Source: Entomomonas moraniae (GTDB lineage Bacteria > Pseudomonadota > Gammaproteobacteria > Pseudomonadales > Pseudomonadaceae). Taken from it: a DNA stretch of 64,000 nt. The DNA lies in NCBI RefSeq assembly GCF_003991975.1, contig NZ_CP029822.1:2046001-2110000 (forward strand). The letters run 5' to 3'. Below the pieces are notes generated by a model that was given only the letters and a program-made list of their open reading frames with translations, searched no databases and was not told the DNA's origin. Each line of letters opens with the position of its first letter. Positions within the stretch are counted from its first letter, which is position 1. The translations under genes were made by a program, and so were the position numbers. Positions 44,019 through 53,692 of this stretch are shown piece by piece.

Positions 44019-44630
44019 CTAGTGATGAGAAATCTCTTTTAAACCCTGCTTTATACGGTTAACAAGTGTATAAACTAATAAAGCCGCAATAACCCACAGT
44101 AATACATTAATCCATGTCAAAGGTAACCAGCCAATAGCAATACCTGCACTAATCACGCCAAAGGCTAAAGCCCTATCACTTTTACCCATAGGGCCATCAT
44201 AACGACGTGAAGCGCCCACTAATGGTGCCATTACACCTGCATATTCAGTGAGTAAAGAAAGAATAACCACTAACACCACTAATAAAGGATTTACCGTGGC
44301 AACAAATGCAAAGACTAAAAATAATGCACTGTCTGCAATGACATCACATAACTCATTCAAATAAGCGCCGAGTCCTGACTTTTGATTAAACTCGCGTGCC
44401 AACATGCCATCAATGGCATTTAATGCCATACGAATAAACATCCAGAGAGGAACTAACCAAAACACCCAAGCATGGCTCGCTAACAATCCAACAACCAATG
44501 CAATAACTAGCGACCCTACACAGGCACCTATAGTAACTTGGTTGGCGGTTACCCCCGCATTGAATAATTTATTAACAAGAGGTCTTAACAGTGATTGAAA
44601 CTTTGGTTTTAACTGATAAACAGAGATCAT
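44019..44630 (-). CDS. CDP-alcohol phosphatidyltransferase family protein (YnbA-like), 203 aa
   Basis: Integral membrane protein with the CDP-alcohol phosphotransferase region NAIDGMLAREFNQKSGLGAY, then LNELCDVIADSALF. Compared with the canonical D-x2-D-G-x2-A-R-x8-G-x3-D-x3-D motif, the first and third Asp are Asn here; the second and fourth Asp are kept. It would join CDP-diacylglycerol to an alcohol. It is the first gene of the cluster. The start is uncertain: the ATG at 44630 has GGAAG upstream; the ATG at 44645 does not. Confidence 0.85.
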   Translation of the reverse strand: MISVYQLKPKFQSLLRPLVNKLFNAGVTANQVTIGACVGSLVIALVVGLLASHAWVFWLVPLWMFIRMALNAIDGMLAREFNQKSGLGAYLNELCDVIADSALFLVFAFVATVNPLLVVLVVILSLLTEYAGVMAPLVGASRRYDGPMGKSDRALAFGVISAGIAIGWLPLTWINVLLWVIAALLVYTLVNRIKQGLKEISHH

Positions 44631-44828
44631 TTTTGAAGCTTCCATTTTTAAACGTTCGTTTTAATTTTAAATATATTAATCTATTTATTTGTACTTGCCA
44701 ATCTTATTTTAATCCCTACTGACTATTTATCATAAATAAAGTAACTATTTGAGTGTTATTGCGCACTCACACCTAATTAAAACGCGTTATAATAATGTAT
44801 AAATACTCGAAATAGTAAGGAACGTTTC

Positions 44829-45269
44829 ATGTCAAAAATAGTAATAACTCTAATTATTGCCACTATCTCTCCTTTAGTGATGGCAAATAATGACAACTGG
44901 ATAGAGACACAAAAAGACTCTCACATTTTCATCAAAACCGATGATATTGTTATTGATAAACAAAACCCTGATCTTAGAACAACCAAAATATCTATTAATG
45001 TTCCATCCATGCAAGAAAGAAAAGCTAACCCTACTAAAACAGCGCTAACTAACCCCTACCCCATCTCTTATGTCACCGACTTTACCATTAACTGTAAAGA
45101 TAAAACGGGAAAGATAGGTAAACAAGCTGTTCATGAAAAGTTTTTTGGTGAGGGAGAATTATTAGAAAGCGCCGATAATGACCCTAACGCAAAGTTCATC
45201 CCAATTGAAGGGGTTGATGCTACTAAAATGCTAGACGTTATATGTAAATCTTCAACAACAACTAATTAA
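44829..45269 (+). CDS. Secreted surface-adhesin-E-like protein, 146 aa
   Basis: A signal peptide (MSKIVITLIIATISPLVMA) is followed by a ~125-residue domain with VDKQNPDLRTTKISINVP-like beta strands, two Cys (INCKDKTG and VICKSS) and a repetitive Ala/Asn/Asp stretch. The pattern (extracytoplasmic, two Cys in a disulphide, an I-x-x-D-x-C tail) resembles the surface-adhesin protein E family common in this group. It lies 12 bases before the GST gene and is probably co-transcribed with it. Confidence 0.6.
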   Translation: MSKIVITLIIATISPLVMANNDNWIETQKDSHIFIKTDDIVIDKQNPDLRTTKISINVPSMQERKANPTKTALTNPYPISYVTDFTINCKDKTGKIGKQAVHEKFFGEGELLESADNDPNAKFIPIEGVDATKMLDVICKSSTTTN

Positions 45270-45280
45270 AGGATAAGAAA

Positions 45281-45919
45281 ATGTCAGAAATACATATTCT
45301 GGGGCCTGATTTTAGTACTTTCCTTAGAAGTGTTCGCCTTTATTGCGAAGAGCTAGGGCTGAGCTATACTTACGGGCCTGATCTAAATGGAAAAAAAATT
45401 CCACTCAAAAGTGATGAATTAGCCCACGTCAATCCCTTCAAAAAAGTTCCTGTCCTCTTCTATGATGAACATCCTATCTTCGAAACAACAACAATTTGTC
45501 GTTTTCTAGATAACATTTCTCCTACTAAAAAACTACTTCCGAAAGATCCCCTAGCAATCTCGCTTATTGATCAGTGGTCTGGTGCTCTAAGCCTTTATAT
45601 TGACAACATTCTTATAAGACAGTATTTTTTAGAATTTGCATTCCCTAGAGACCCTAATAACACTGTTCGCATCAGTATTGTAGAAAAACTAATACCTGAT
45701 GTCATTAGCGCACTAAATTTACTAGAGAGACAATTAAACAATAATACTTTCTTTTGTGGCAACTCTTACAGCATGGCTGATGCAATCCTCACGCCCATGC
45801 TAGATTATGTTTCTCAGACGCCATATGCTGAACAACTTTTTATTAACGCTAAAAATCTCCTTTCTTATTTAACACGAATGAAAGAAAGACCGTCAGGAAA
45901 AACCGTTTTTAGTAAATAA
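45281..45919 (+). CDS. Glutathione S-transferase family protein, 212 aa
   Basis: An N-terminal thioredoxin-fold domain opens MSEIHILGPDFSTFLRSVRL, and VNPFKKVPVLFYDEHPIFET carries the cis-Pro and the E-T/S-T glutathione-binding block. The C-terminal helical domain (about 90-212) includes FFCGNSYSMADAILTPMLDY, the family's N-capping box S-x-A-D. Cytoplasmic detoxification or isomerase activity is expected; the substrate is not predictable. Runs with the upstream secreted protein gene. Confidence 0.85.
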   Translation: MSEIHILGPDFSTFLRSVRLYCEELGLSYTYGPDLNGKKIPLKSDELAHVNPFKKVPVLFYDEHPIFETTTICRFLDNISPTKKLLPKDPLAISLIDQWSGALSLYIDNILIRQYFLEFAFPRDPNNTVRISIVEKLIPDVISALNLLERQLNNNTFFCGNSYSMADAILTPMLDYVSQTPYAEQLFINAKNLLSYLTRMKERPSGKTVFSK

Positions 45920-45985
45920 CTTTATTCAGGCTGTAGTACACGTTACTACACTAAATTAATAAGCAACTAAACAGATACTTTTACT

Positions 45986-46885
45986 ATGCGAATGCAACTA
46001 CTCATACTCGGTGGCGATAACTTACTCGGTCAGTCTCTGTTAGAACAAGCAACTGGGGAAAACATACATTTACATGCACCAAACTCTCCAGAGGAAGGTT
46101 GGAACCATGAAAACTTATCTATTTTATTAGAAAATAATAAACCAGATTGTGTTATTAATCTTGCCTACTACGCTGATTGGTTTCAGGCCAGAGGTGTTGA
46201 TACAGAAAAGCTTAGCCTACAAATAAATATGATAGAACATCTAGCAAAACTATGCCAAGAGAAAAATATCATATTGTTTCAACCTTCAAGCTATCGTGTT
46301 TTTGGTGGAACGCGTATTACCGCTTATAACGAAGAAGACGAGCCGCTTCCTATCTCCATCTTAGGTCAAGCACTTTGGAAAATTGAGCAAATAGTTGCAG
46401 ATAGTTGCCCTAAACATATCCTTTTACGCTTCGGTTGGCTCTTAGATTACAACCCTGAAGGCAAAGTAGCAAGATTGATTAACAGAGCCAAAACACTCCC
46501 AGAAATACAATTGGCAGATGACCGACGCGGCAACCCAACTCCTATTGATGATGCTGCACGAGTCATTTTAGGCATACTACAACAAATCGATTGCAATACG
46601 GCATTATGGGGAACCTACCACTATGGTGCAATGGAGGCAACCTCATCTTTAACATGGGGGCAAATAGCACTTAATGAAGCAAGAAATTATGATAAAACCA
46701 TCACTGAAAATATAATTGCGAAACCGCATACAGAATTTAGTGATGCAAGTGTAGAACCTCAATATGCGGTACTTTCATGCAAAAAAATACTCTACACGTT
46801 TGGTATAAAACAGCGTGCTTGGCGTGCAGCAATCCCAGAGTTATTTAAAGATTTCTACCACGACAAAATAAACACACCAGGCTAG
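45986..46885 (+). CDS. RmlD-like NAD(P)-dependent sugar-nucleotide reductase/epimerase, 299 aa
   Basis: Short-chain Rossmann protein of the dTDP-4-dehydrorhamnose reductase group: MQLLILGGDNLLGQSLLEQA (nucleotide-binding G-x-x-x-x-x-G), DCVINLAYYADWFQA, and IILFQPSSYRVFGG with the S-x-Y catalytic region. The C-terminal region (RGNPTPIDDAARVIL and WGTYHYGAMEA) fits the sugar-nucleotide-binding half. No rml neighbours are present, so the substrate is uncertain and it may be a stand-alone member of the family. Confidence 0.75.
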   Translation: MRMQLLILGGDNLLGQSLLEQATGENIHLHAPNSPEEGWNHENLSILLENNKPDCVINLAYYADWFQARGVDTEKLSLQINMIEHLAKLCQEKNIILFQPSSYRVFGGTRITAYNEEDEPLPISILGQALWKIEQIVADSCPKHILLRFGWLLDYNPEGKVARLINRAKTLPEIQLADDRRGNPTPIDDAARVILGILQQIDCNTALWGTYHYGAMEATSSLTWGQIALNEARNYDKTITENIIAKPHTEFSDASVEPQYAVLSCKKILYTFGIKQRAWRAAIPELFKDFYHDKINTPG

Positions 46886-47009
46886 CAACTAAAATAGAGA
46901 GGTGTTCCCCATTCCTCTCTTTAATATTGTTTTTTCACAATAAAAATAATCTTTTTAACCATGCACCTGCTAAAATAAACACCTATACAATTATTGATGA
47001 GCTATAAAA

Positions 47010-48065
47010 GTGATCAACACCCTTTTATTACACTGCCGTGCAGGTTTTGAAAATGAAGCCTGTGCAGAAATAACCGACAAAGCCAACATGCTAGATATCA
47101 TTGGCTATGCCAAAAGTAAGCCAAACAGTGCATTTGTTGAGTTTATTTGCCAAGAGCCGCACCAAATACAACAATTTATTAACAAACAACCTTTTAATCA
47201 GCTTATTTTTCCGAGACAATGGGCGGCTGGTCAATTTGTAGAGCTCGAAGAAAATGACCGTATCAGTCAACTACTCACTATTCTAAAAGACTACCCGCCC
47301 ATGGGTGACTTATGGTTAGAAATGCTAGATACCAATGATGGCAAGAGTCTTTCTACCTTTTGCCGTAAATTCGAAAAACCACTGATAACACACCTTAAAA
47401 AATCCGGAAAACTAATTGACGACCCAAACAAGCCCAGACTACTTCTAACGTTTTTAACAGGGCAAAAAGTATTTGTTGGTTATGCTAATCAGCACAACAG
47501 TGCAAAATGGCCAATGGGGATACCACGCCTCAAATTTCCTCGAGAAGCGCCTAGTCGCTCCACATTAAAAATAGAAGAAGCATGGCACTTCTTTATTCCA
47601 CGTCAAGAATGGGATACAAGGCTCGCCCTCAGCATGACCGCTATTGACCTAGGCGCAGCACCGGGTGGTTGGACATGGCAACTGGTTAAGCGCCACATGT
47701 ATGTAACCGCAATCGACAATGGCCCCATGCAACCGGAACTCATGGAAACTGGACAAGTAAAACACATACAAGCCGACGGCTTTACTTACAAACCGAATAA
47801 AGCTGTTAACTGGATGGTTTGTGATATTGTAGAAAAACCCGCAAGAACAGCAGCCATGGTACAAACATGGCTAGCAGAAGGATGGTGCAAAGAAGCTATC
47901 GTCAACTTTAAGCTTCCTATGAAACAGCGCTATTTAGAAGTAATGAAACTCACAGAACGAATGCAAGACCACTTTATCGATCACGGAATAAAGGTTAACA
48001 TTACCTGCAAACAACTCTATCATGACAGGGAAGAAATCACCTGCCATTTACAACGTTTAAACTAA
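47010..48065 (+). CDS. rlmM: 23S rRNA (cytidine-2498-2'-O) methyltransferase RlmM, 351 aa
   Basis: The N-terminal THUMP-like ferredoxin domain ([20 protein letters not shown]) is followed by the RrmJ-type methyltransferase domain with the SAM motif [30 protein letters not shown] and [20 protein letters not shown] supply the K-D-K-E-like catalytic region. Methylates ribose of C2498 in 23S rRNA. The start is a GTG at 47010. It lies eight bases upstream of tusA. Confidence 0.93.
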   Translation: MINTLLLHCRAGFENEACAEITDKANMLDIIGYAKSKPNSAFVEFICQEPHQIQQFINKQPFNQLIFPRQWAAGQFVELEENDRISQLLTILKDYPPMGDLWLEMLDTNDGKSLSTFCRKFEKPLITHLKKSGKLIDDPNKPRLLLTFLTGQKVFVGYANQHNSAKWPMGIPRLKFPREAPSRSTLKIEEAWHFFIPRQEWDTRLALSMTAIDLGAAPGGWTWQLVKRHMYVTAIDNGPMQPELMETGQVKHIQADGFTYKPNKAVNWMVCDIVEKPARTAAMVQTWLAEGWCKEAIVNFKLPMKQRYLEVMKLTERMQDHFIDHGIKVNITCKQLYHDREEITCHLQRLN

Positions 48066-48073
48066 GGCAACCT

Positions 48074-48322
48074 ATGGACCAAACTACTTTACAAACGGAT
48101 GAAGTTTTAGATGCTACAGGGCTTATTTGCCCTGAGCCCATTATGCTATTACACAACAAAATTAGAGACCTCCCAGCTGGTGGGTTACTAAAGGTCATTG
48201 CAACAGATCCATCAACTCAAAGAGATATTCCCAAGTTTTGTAACTTTTTAGATCACCAATTAATTGATCAACAACAAACTGATGAAACTTATTACTACTG
48301 GATTCGCAAAAAAGGAGATTAA
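48074..48322 (+). CDS. tusA: Sulfur carrier protein TusA, 82 aa
   Basis: The SirA/TusA fold is recognisable from [20 protein letters not shown] with the sulphur-carrying Cys 19 in the C-P-x-P motif. It delivers persulphide sulphur in 2-thiouridine modification of tRNA wobble bases and related pathways. Normal length. Co-directional with rlmM. The stop overlaps the convergent MATE gene's stop. Confidence 0.93.
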   Translation: MDQTTLQTDEVLDATGLICPEPIMLLHNKIRDLPAGGLLKVIATDPSTQRDIPKFCNFLDHQLIDQQQTDETYYYWIRKKGD

Positions 48323-49695
48323 GAATAGCTTAACATCCTTATTTGGCGGCGACTTTGATATAGAAAGCGCATCCCTAACATAACTGAGGCAAAAGCTAGA
48401 CCGATAATTAGACTAGTCCAAAATCCTGCAGGGCCTTGTGGATCACCCCAAAAATGAGTCAACCCTAGACTATAACCTATTGGCATGGCAATAACCCAAT
48501 ACGAAACCACCGTAATAAACATAATAATACCAGTATCTTGATAACCTCTTAATGCACCTGCACAAGTTACTTGAATTGCATCAGGTAGTTGATATAGCGC
48601 CGCAAAAATAATTAAATGACTTGCTAACATTAACACCGTATGATCTTTTGTATAAAGTGCCGCCACGTTTTCTCTAAAAATAAGCATAAGAGACATAGAA
48701 ATAAAAGCCAACACAAAAGCAACCACAACGCCAACACTGGCTGAAAATCTAGCTGCTACCGCATCTTTACGCCCCATAGCTTGCCCTACACGCACAGTAA
48801 TCGCAATAGAAATAGCCAAAGGCACCATAAATACCAACGAAGAAAAATTCAATGCAATCATATGGCCAGAAACCACATCATCGCCTAGCTTAGCAATTAA
48901 TAAAGCAATTACACTAAAAATACTCGCTTCAGTAAAAACAGCAACACCGATTGGCACACCAATCCGCAATAAATCACCAATTACTTTCCAATTTGGCATA
49001 TCAAAGCGTTTAAAAATCTCACAACTCTTATAAGCATGACCATACGAGATCCACCATACAAAGCCAAAGCACATAAACCACATAACCGAGGCACTAGCAA
49101 TTCCACAACCCGCCCCACCCATGGCAGGGAATCCTAACTTACCAAAAACCATCACATAATTAACGGGAATATTCAAGGTTAGGCCAATAACACCTAGCAC
49201 CATACTAGGCTTGGGTCTACCGATGCCATCACTCAAACAACGAAATACCTGATAAAAGGCAATAGCAGGCATACCACAAGCGATACCATGAAGAAACTTC
49301 ATTGTTAAAAGTGATGTATCTTCAGAAGCCCCCATAAAGACCAATAATGGGTGCGCACTTAATAACAAAACAATGACGACCACAACCACAAAAAATGCCA
49401 TCCACAAAGACTGTCTGACTAAAGGGCCTATCTCTTTATTATTGCAAGCACCAAATAAATTAGCCACCTTAGGAGTAGTTGCTAAAATAATACCCGTCAT
49501 CAACAAATAAATCGGTATCCAAATAGAATTACCCAGAGCAATAGCCGCCAAATCATGCTTGCTAAAATGCCCTGCCATCATCGCATCAACAAACCCCATC
49601 GACGTATAGGCTAATTGAGCAATAAGAATGGGCAAAGTTAAAGAAAAAAGTGCTTTGATTTCAATTCTAAATTGATTCTTAAATGTAGCGTTCAT
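48319..49695 (-). CDS. MATE-family multidrug efflux pump (NorM type), 458 aa
   Basis: Twelve membrane segments in two MatE halves, with typical starts [20 protein letters not shown] and [20 protein letters not shown] in the first half and [18 protein letters not shown] in the second. Length and layout match NorM/MdtK exporters, which use the Na+ or proton gradient to expel cationic drugs. Convergent with tusA by a four-base stop overlap. The closest match could equally be another MATE clade. Confidence 0.88.
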   Translation of the reverse strand: MNATFKNQFRIEIKALFSLTLPILIAQLAYTSMGFVDAMMAGHFSKHDLAAIALGNSIWIPIYLLMTGIILATTPKVANLFGACNNKEIGPLVRQSLWMAFFVVVVVIVLLLSAHPLLVFMGASEDTSLLTMKFLHGIACGMPAIAFYQVFRCLSDGIGRPKPSMVLGVIGLTLNIPVNYVMVFGKLGFPAMGGAGCGIASASVMWFMCFGFVWWISYGHAYKSCEIFKRFDMPNWKVIGDLLRIGVPIGVAVFTEASIFSVIALLIAKLGDDVVSGHMIALNFSSLVFMVPLAISIAITVRVGQAMGRKDAVAARFSASVGVVVAFVLAFISMSLMLIFRENVAALYTKDHTVLMLASHLIIFAALYQLPDAIQVTCAGALRGYQDTGIIMFITVVSYWVIAMPIGYSLGLTHFWGDPQGPAGFWTSLIIGLAFASVMLGMRFLYQSRRQIRMLSYS

Positions 49696-49804
49696 AATCT
49701 TTACAAATAAACTAAATGACAGTACAGCTTACGAAACTTAAACCATAAGAACAAGTTTTTTAAAATTTAATTTTAATTATTTAAAAAATATTTTCATTTT
49801 TTAC

Positions 49805-49833
49805 TTGACGAACTCTAAAAATATTAATAGAAT
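49805..49833 (+). promoter_or_regulatory. Sigma-70 promoter of the tRNA-Glu/tRNA-Gly operon
   Basis: TTGACG at 49805-49810, a 17-base spacer and TAGAAT at 49828-49833, followed by a GC-rich discriminator (GCGCGCC). The discriminator is typical of stringently controlled stable-RNA promoters. It lies ~35 bases upstream of tRNA-Glu. Confidence 0.75.
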
Positions 49834-49867
49834 GCGCGCCACTTCAGTAGTAGACGAAGTCAGTAAT

Positions 49868-49942
49868 GTCCCCTTCGTCTAGTGGTTAGGACATCGCCCT
49901 TTCACGGCGGTAACAGGGGTTCGAGTCCCCTAGGGGACGCCA
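49868..49942 (+). tRNA. tRNA-Glu (anticodon TTC)
   Basis: A full cloverleaf including encoded CCA: acceptor strand GTCCCCT pairs with AGGGGAC, the D-stem and TTCGAGTC T-loop are normal, and the anticodon loop CCTTTCACG gives TTC. 75 bases with the CCA. Confidence 0.97.
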
Positions 49943-49948
49943 TTTTAA

Positions 49949-50024
<76 letters not shown>

Positions 50025-50262
50025 GACACACATCCATGGAGCGTCACGGACGTTCACCAAGCAGTCCAAATACCTTTAAAACAAACACTTTCTTATCAAG
50101 ATTGTGCGTAGAGGTGTACTGCCGTTTGCCCACTGCTACGGTAAAAAGGTACATTCAAAGGTACATTGAAATCCGTAAGTGGTGCATTCGGATTTTTGAC
50201 TGACATTTGATTTTGTATTCCCATAATAGAAATCTCCTTAAATTCCGACTAGGAGAGCTTTT

Positions 50263-51497
50263 ATGGCACTCACTGATGCAGTGGTACGAATTAGCAAACC
50301 TCAAGCAAAACCCTATACGCTTAAAGATATTCAAGGTTTATCCTTATATATCTCCCCTACAGGGAGTAAAGCATGGCATTATCGTTATACCCTTAAAGGG
50401 AAACGTAACCGTGTTTCATTAGGGCAATATCCCGATATCTGTCTTAAAGAAGCCCGCCAAAAATGTGAAGATGCCCGTTTTTTGGTTAAAAATGGGTTTT
50501 CACCTAACCATAGTGACTGTATTGAAGCAAATACTGTGGGTGAGCTTGTTGAGTTGAAGGCCAAAGTTGAAACATTTGAACAGTTTAGTGGATGTTGGAA
50601 GCTGTTTAAATTGAGAAAACTTGGCTTGGATAACCCATATAAACGGCAAAGTACTGCTATTCAGATTGAGCGCTATATGCGAATTGATCTCTTGCCTGGA
50701 TTAGGATCTATTCCTTTAAATGAAATTACTAAAGCGGATGTATTAAAGGTATTGCGTAATATTGAAATGTGGGGGGCTTTGTCTATTGCTGAGAAGTGTC
50801 GTTGCTGGCTTAATGAGATTTTTCGTCATGCTATTGCGGAAGGGATTATTGATACTAATCCTGCTGCTGAGCAGGGGCTATTGGTGTTACCTAAAATTCC
50901 ATTCAGCATAATCCGTTTTTACGGCAGAAGGAGTAACCAGCCTTTTTGGTGAGGCTGGCTGAATATCAGGGAGCAATTCAGACAAGATTGGGGATTTATC
51001 TGTTGTTAACAGAAGTACGTATCTGTTAGTTACGACAACCCACACCAGCACAGTTTGATTTGGAGAAGGGGTTGTGGTGCATTCTAGCGGAGCAAGTAAA
51101 GCAGTTGCAACGTTCAGTGAGCCATAATGACAGTACTCTGCCTTATGTGGTGCCATTATCTAAACGGGCGATCGGGGTGATTAAGGAGCTTATATTGTTA
51201 ATGTTTCCATGGCCACCGTATTTACTCTGTCATCGTTGGTAGCCTAAACTACTCATTAGTGAGAATACACCGAATGGTGGGTTAAAGCGATTAGGTCATG
51301 ATGGGTGTTTAAATGGACGTCGTATTCGAGCTACGTTATCTAGGCGTTAAATGTGTTGGATAATTAAACAGTGGATTGAGGTACAGGTATCGCATTCGGA
51401 TAAAGATCAAATTAGGGTATCTTATAAAAATGCACAGTATATGGAGCAGTACCGAATAATGACGCAAGACTGGGCCGATCAGCTGAATGAGCGGTAA
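50263..51497 (+). pseudogene. Decayed P4-type tyrosine integrase next to tRNA-Gly
   Basis: An ATG with AGGAGAG upstream opens a DUF4102-type integrase (MALTDAVVRISKPQAKPYTL, LYISPTGSKAWHYRYTLKGK). The frame breaks after about 215 residues (near AAEQGLLVLPKI). Coding sequence continues in other frames and with stops: LAEYQGAIQTRLGIYLLLTE, QFDLEKGLWCILAEQVKQLQ, LNGRRIRATL, WIEVQVSHSDKDQIRVSYKN, and a terminal YRIMTQDWADQLNER with a stop at 51497. Catalytic Arg, His and Tyr regions are present but broken. It begins ~240 bases downstream of tRNA-Gly, the classic position for a tRNA-Gly-specific integrase. Confidence 0.9.
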
Positions 51498-51976
51498 CGG
51501 CAAGGATTTCAAGCTAGACAAGTATGTGCTCAGGACAGTTAGAGGTTAAGTGCTGATGTTTGGTTTGTTAGCAAAAGATCAGCAGCAGAATGCGTTGATG
51601 CAGTTATCCAATTTACCTTTTTATTCAGCAAGTATAGTTAAATGAATAGCAAACATGCTACATAGCGCAAGAGATCCGTAATCCTGTGAAGTATTTATTT
51701 AGGATGATTAGGAAGGAGCCGTTTGGGACCTGCAGGGCAACTAGGCTTAGCCAATAATACAATGAATAGGTTCAAAAAATAGCTTCCAATACTAATTCTA
51801 TGTACTCTTGGAATAACATGATCTTCCGTTTTGGGCGAGGAACAAACATTAGACTATTTATTAAAATGTTAGAAGATTATTTTAATAATGATTTAAAACT
51901 TGGCTGTCATCATTATGTCATACTTTGGTCGTAATATACCTAAGATATTTAGTGACAAAAGTGTTTTATCCATACT
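51498..51976. other. Decayed region, ~480 bases
   Basis: No intact gene. A 29-codon frame at 51556-51645 (MFGLLAKDQQQNALMQLSNL) has no ribosome site. Later text reads IRNPVKYLFRMIRKEPFGTC, which resembles the tail of pathogenicity-island replication proteins. It fits a mobile-element remnant between the broken integrase and the ugp-like operon. The operon promoter presumably lies at its right end. Confidence 0.4.
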
Positions 51977-52849
51977 ATGCTTAAAAAAATCTATTTGTAC
52001 CTTATCCTTGCGCCAACCTTCATTTTTCTCATTTTATTTACCTACCTGCCTTTATTCCGCTCATTCTCTGATAGCCTCTATGATTCTCGTTATGCAATCG
52101 ATGGAGAAAAATTTGTTGGTCTAGAAAATTTTTATCGCTTATTTGATGATCCTATCTTCTGGCTATCGCTAAAAAATAATGTCATTTATATTTTGCTCAC
52201 CGTAATACCAGGAGTATTACTCGCTTTATTTTTAGCCATCATTCTTTGGGAAAACAATCGCATTAATCGTTGGTTAAGAACAGCTTTCTTTTTTCCCACG
52301 ATTATTCCACTGGTTAGCGCTGCCACCATTTGGACCTTTATCTTTATTCCCAATCTTGGGTTATTAGACTACTACCTTGCTAAATGGTTTGGACCTATGA
52401 ATACCAATTACTTGGGAATGAGTCAATCAGCTTTGATTGCTTTGAGTATCGTCGGGATTTGGAAATTTGCAGGTTATTATATGCTCTTCTTCTTAGCAGG
52501 CCTACAAGCCATGTCTACATCTGCACGTGAAGCAGCTATTATGGAGGGCGCATCACGACGACAGATTTTTTTTCACATCACGCTTCCACTATTAAGACCC
52601 ACTATTAATTTCGTAGTCATTATCGCCCTTATTTATTCAATAACCCAAATAGACCATGTTGTCGTAATGACCCAAGGCGGCCCTAGTAACTCAACATCTG
52701 TTTTACTCTACTATATCCAAGACCTTGCTCTCAACAGTCATGATATTGGCAAAGCATCAGCAGCTACTTTTATTTCTTTGGTTTTACTTTTTAGCTTCTC
52801 AGTATTTAATCTACGTATTCTAGAAAAAGGTGTCCACTATGAACACTAA
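51977..52849 (+). CDS. ABC transporter permease (UgpA-like), 290 aa
   Basis: Six membrane segments and the EAA-loop EAAIMEGASRRQIFFHITLP near residue 198, as in MalF/UgpA-type importers for sugars and glycerol-3-phosphate. It lacks the large MalF periplasmic insert, like UgpA. It pairs with the next permease, whose start lies inside this gene's last 20 bases. Substrate inferred from neighbours (GpdQ): glycerophosphate or glycerophosphodiesters. The ATG has no strong ribosome site. Confidence 0.85.
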   Translation: MLKKIYLYLILAPTFIFLILFTYLPLFRSFSDSLYDSRYAIDGEKFVGLENFYRLFDDPIFWLSLKNNVIYILLTVIPGVLLALFLAIILWENNRINRWLRTAFFFPTIIPLVSAATIWTFIFIPNLGLLDYYLAKWFGPMNTNYLGMSQSALIALSIVGIWKFAGYYMLFFLAGLQAMSTSAREAAIMEGASRRQIFFHITLPLLRPTINFVVIIALIYSITQIDHVVVMTQGGPSNSTSVLLYYIQDLALNSHDIGKASAATFISLVLLFSFSVFNLRILEKGVHYEH

Positions 52850-53681
52850 TGCTTCAGTGGGGCGACGCATATGGCTTATCACTTTACCGATCCTCCTAAT
52901 ATGCACAGCTACCCTATGGTTAAGCCCTTTTTTATGGATGATTTCTTCATCTATTAGTGAGGATAGCTTTAGTTTAGACATGGCCTCAATTTTACCAAGG
53001 CTACCTCTTTCTTTAGAAAATTTTAAATTAGCTTGGAGCAGTGCTGACTGGCCAACCCTTTATATCAATACCATTATCTTTTCAGTAGGGACATTCATCA
53101 TTCAGCTCATCACCATTACGACCGCAGGTTATGTGTTTGCATATCATGAATTTAGAGGAAGAACCATTTTATTTTACCTACTACTCATCCAACTAATGAT
53201 TATGCCAGTCATTATGATGGTTCCTAATATGATGACACTAAAAGAGTTAGGATTACTCAATACACTGTTTGGTACCATGATGCCTTATTTTGCATCAGCT
53301 TTTGGCGTTTTTCTAATGCGACAAGCCTTTTTAAACATTCCCAAAGAATTAGAAGATGCCGCACTCATGGAGGGGTGCCGTTGGTGGCAAACCATAATTT
53401 ATGTGCTGCTTCCCATGACAAAACCTGCCCTATTAGCCTTTGCAACTGTTAGCATCACTTACCATTGGAATGAATACGTTTGGCCTTTAATGACATTAAA
53501 CGACCCCTCGCAACAAGTATTAACCGTAGGTTTAGTCTCTTTCGCGATGGGGGCTGAATCTGGTGGGCAGTGGGGCGTCATCAGCGCTGGCACCCTCCTC
53601 GTGTGCTTGCCTTTAATGTTAGTGTTTATTTTATTCCAAAAACAGTTTTTAAGCAGTTTTGGATTTTCTGGTATCAAATAA
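52830..53681 (+). CDS. ABC transporter permease (UgpE-like), 283 aa
   Basis: Six membrane segments with the EAA-loop EDAALMEGCRWWQTIIYVLL near residue 172, the second permease subunit of a MalG/UgpE type. Starts inside the end of the upstream permease gene (20-base overlap), indicating translational coupling. Forms the inner-membrane channel with the UgpA-like partner. Confidence 0.85.
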   Translation: MSTMNTNASVGRRIWLITLPILLICTATLWLSPFLWMISSSISEDSFSLDMASILPRLPLSLENFKLAWSSADWPTLYINTIIFSVGTFIIQLITITTAGYVFAYHEFRGRTILFYLLLIQLMIMPVIMMVPNMMTLKELGLLNTLFGTMMPYFASAFGVFLMRQAFLNIPKELEDAALMEGCRWWQTIIYVLLPMTKPALLAFATVSITYHWNEYVWPLMTLNDPSQQVLTVGLVSFAMGAESGGQWGVISAGTLLVCLPLMLVFILFQKQFLSSFGFSGIK

Positions 53682-53692
53682 GAGGATTTTAT

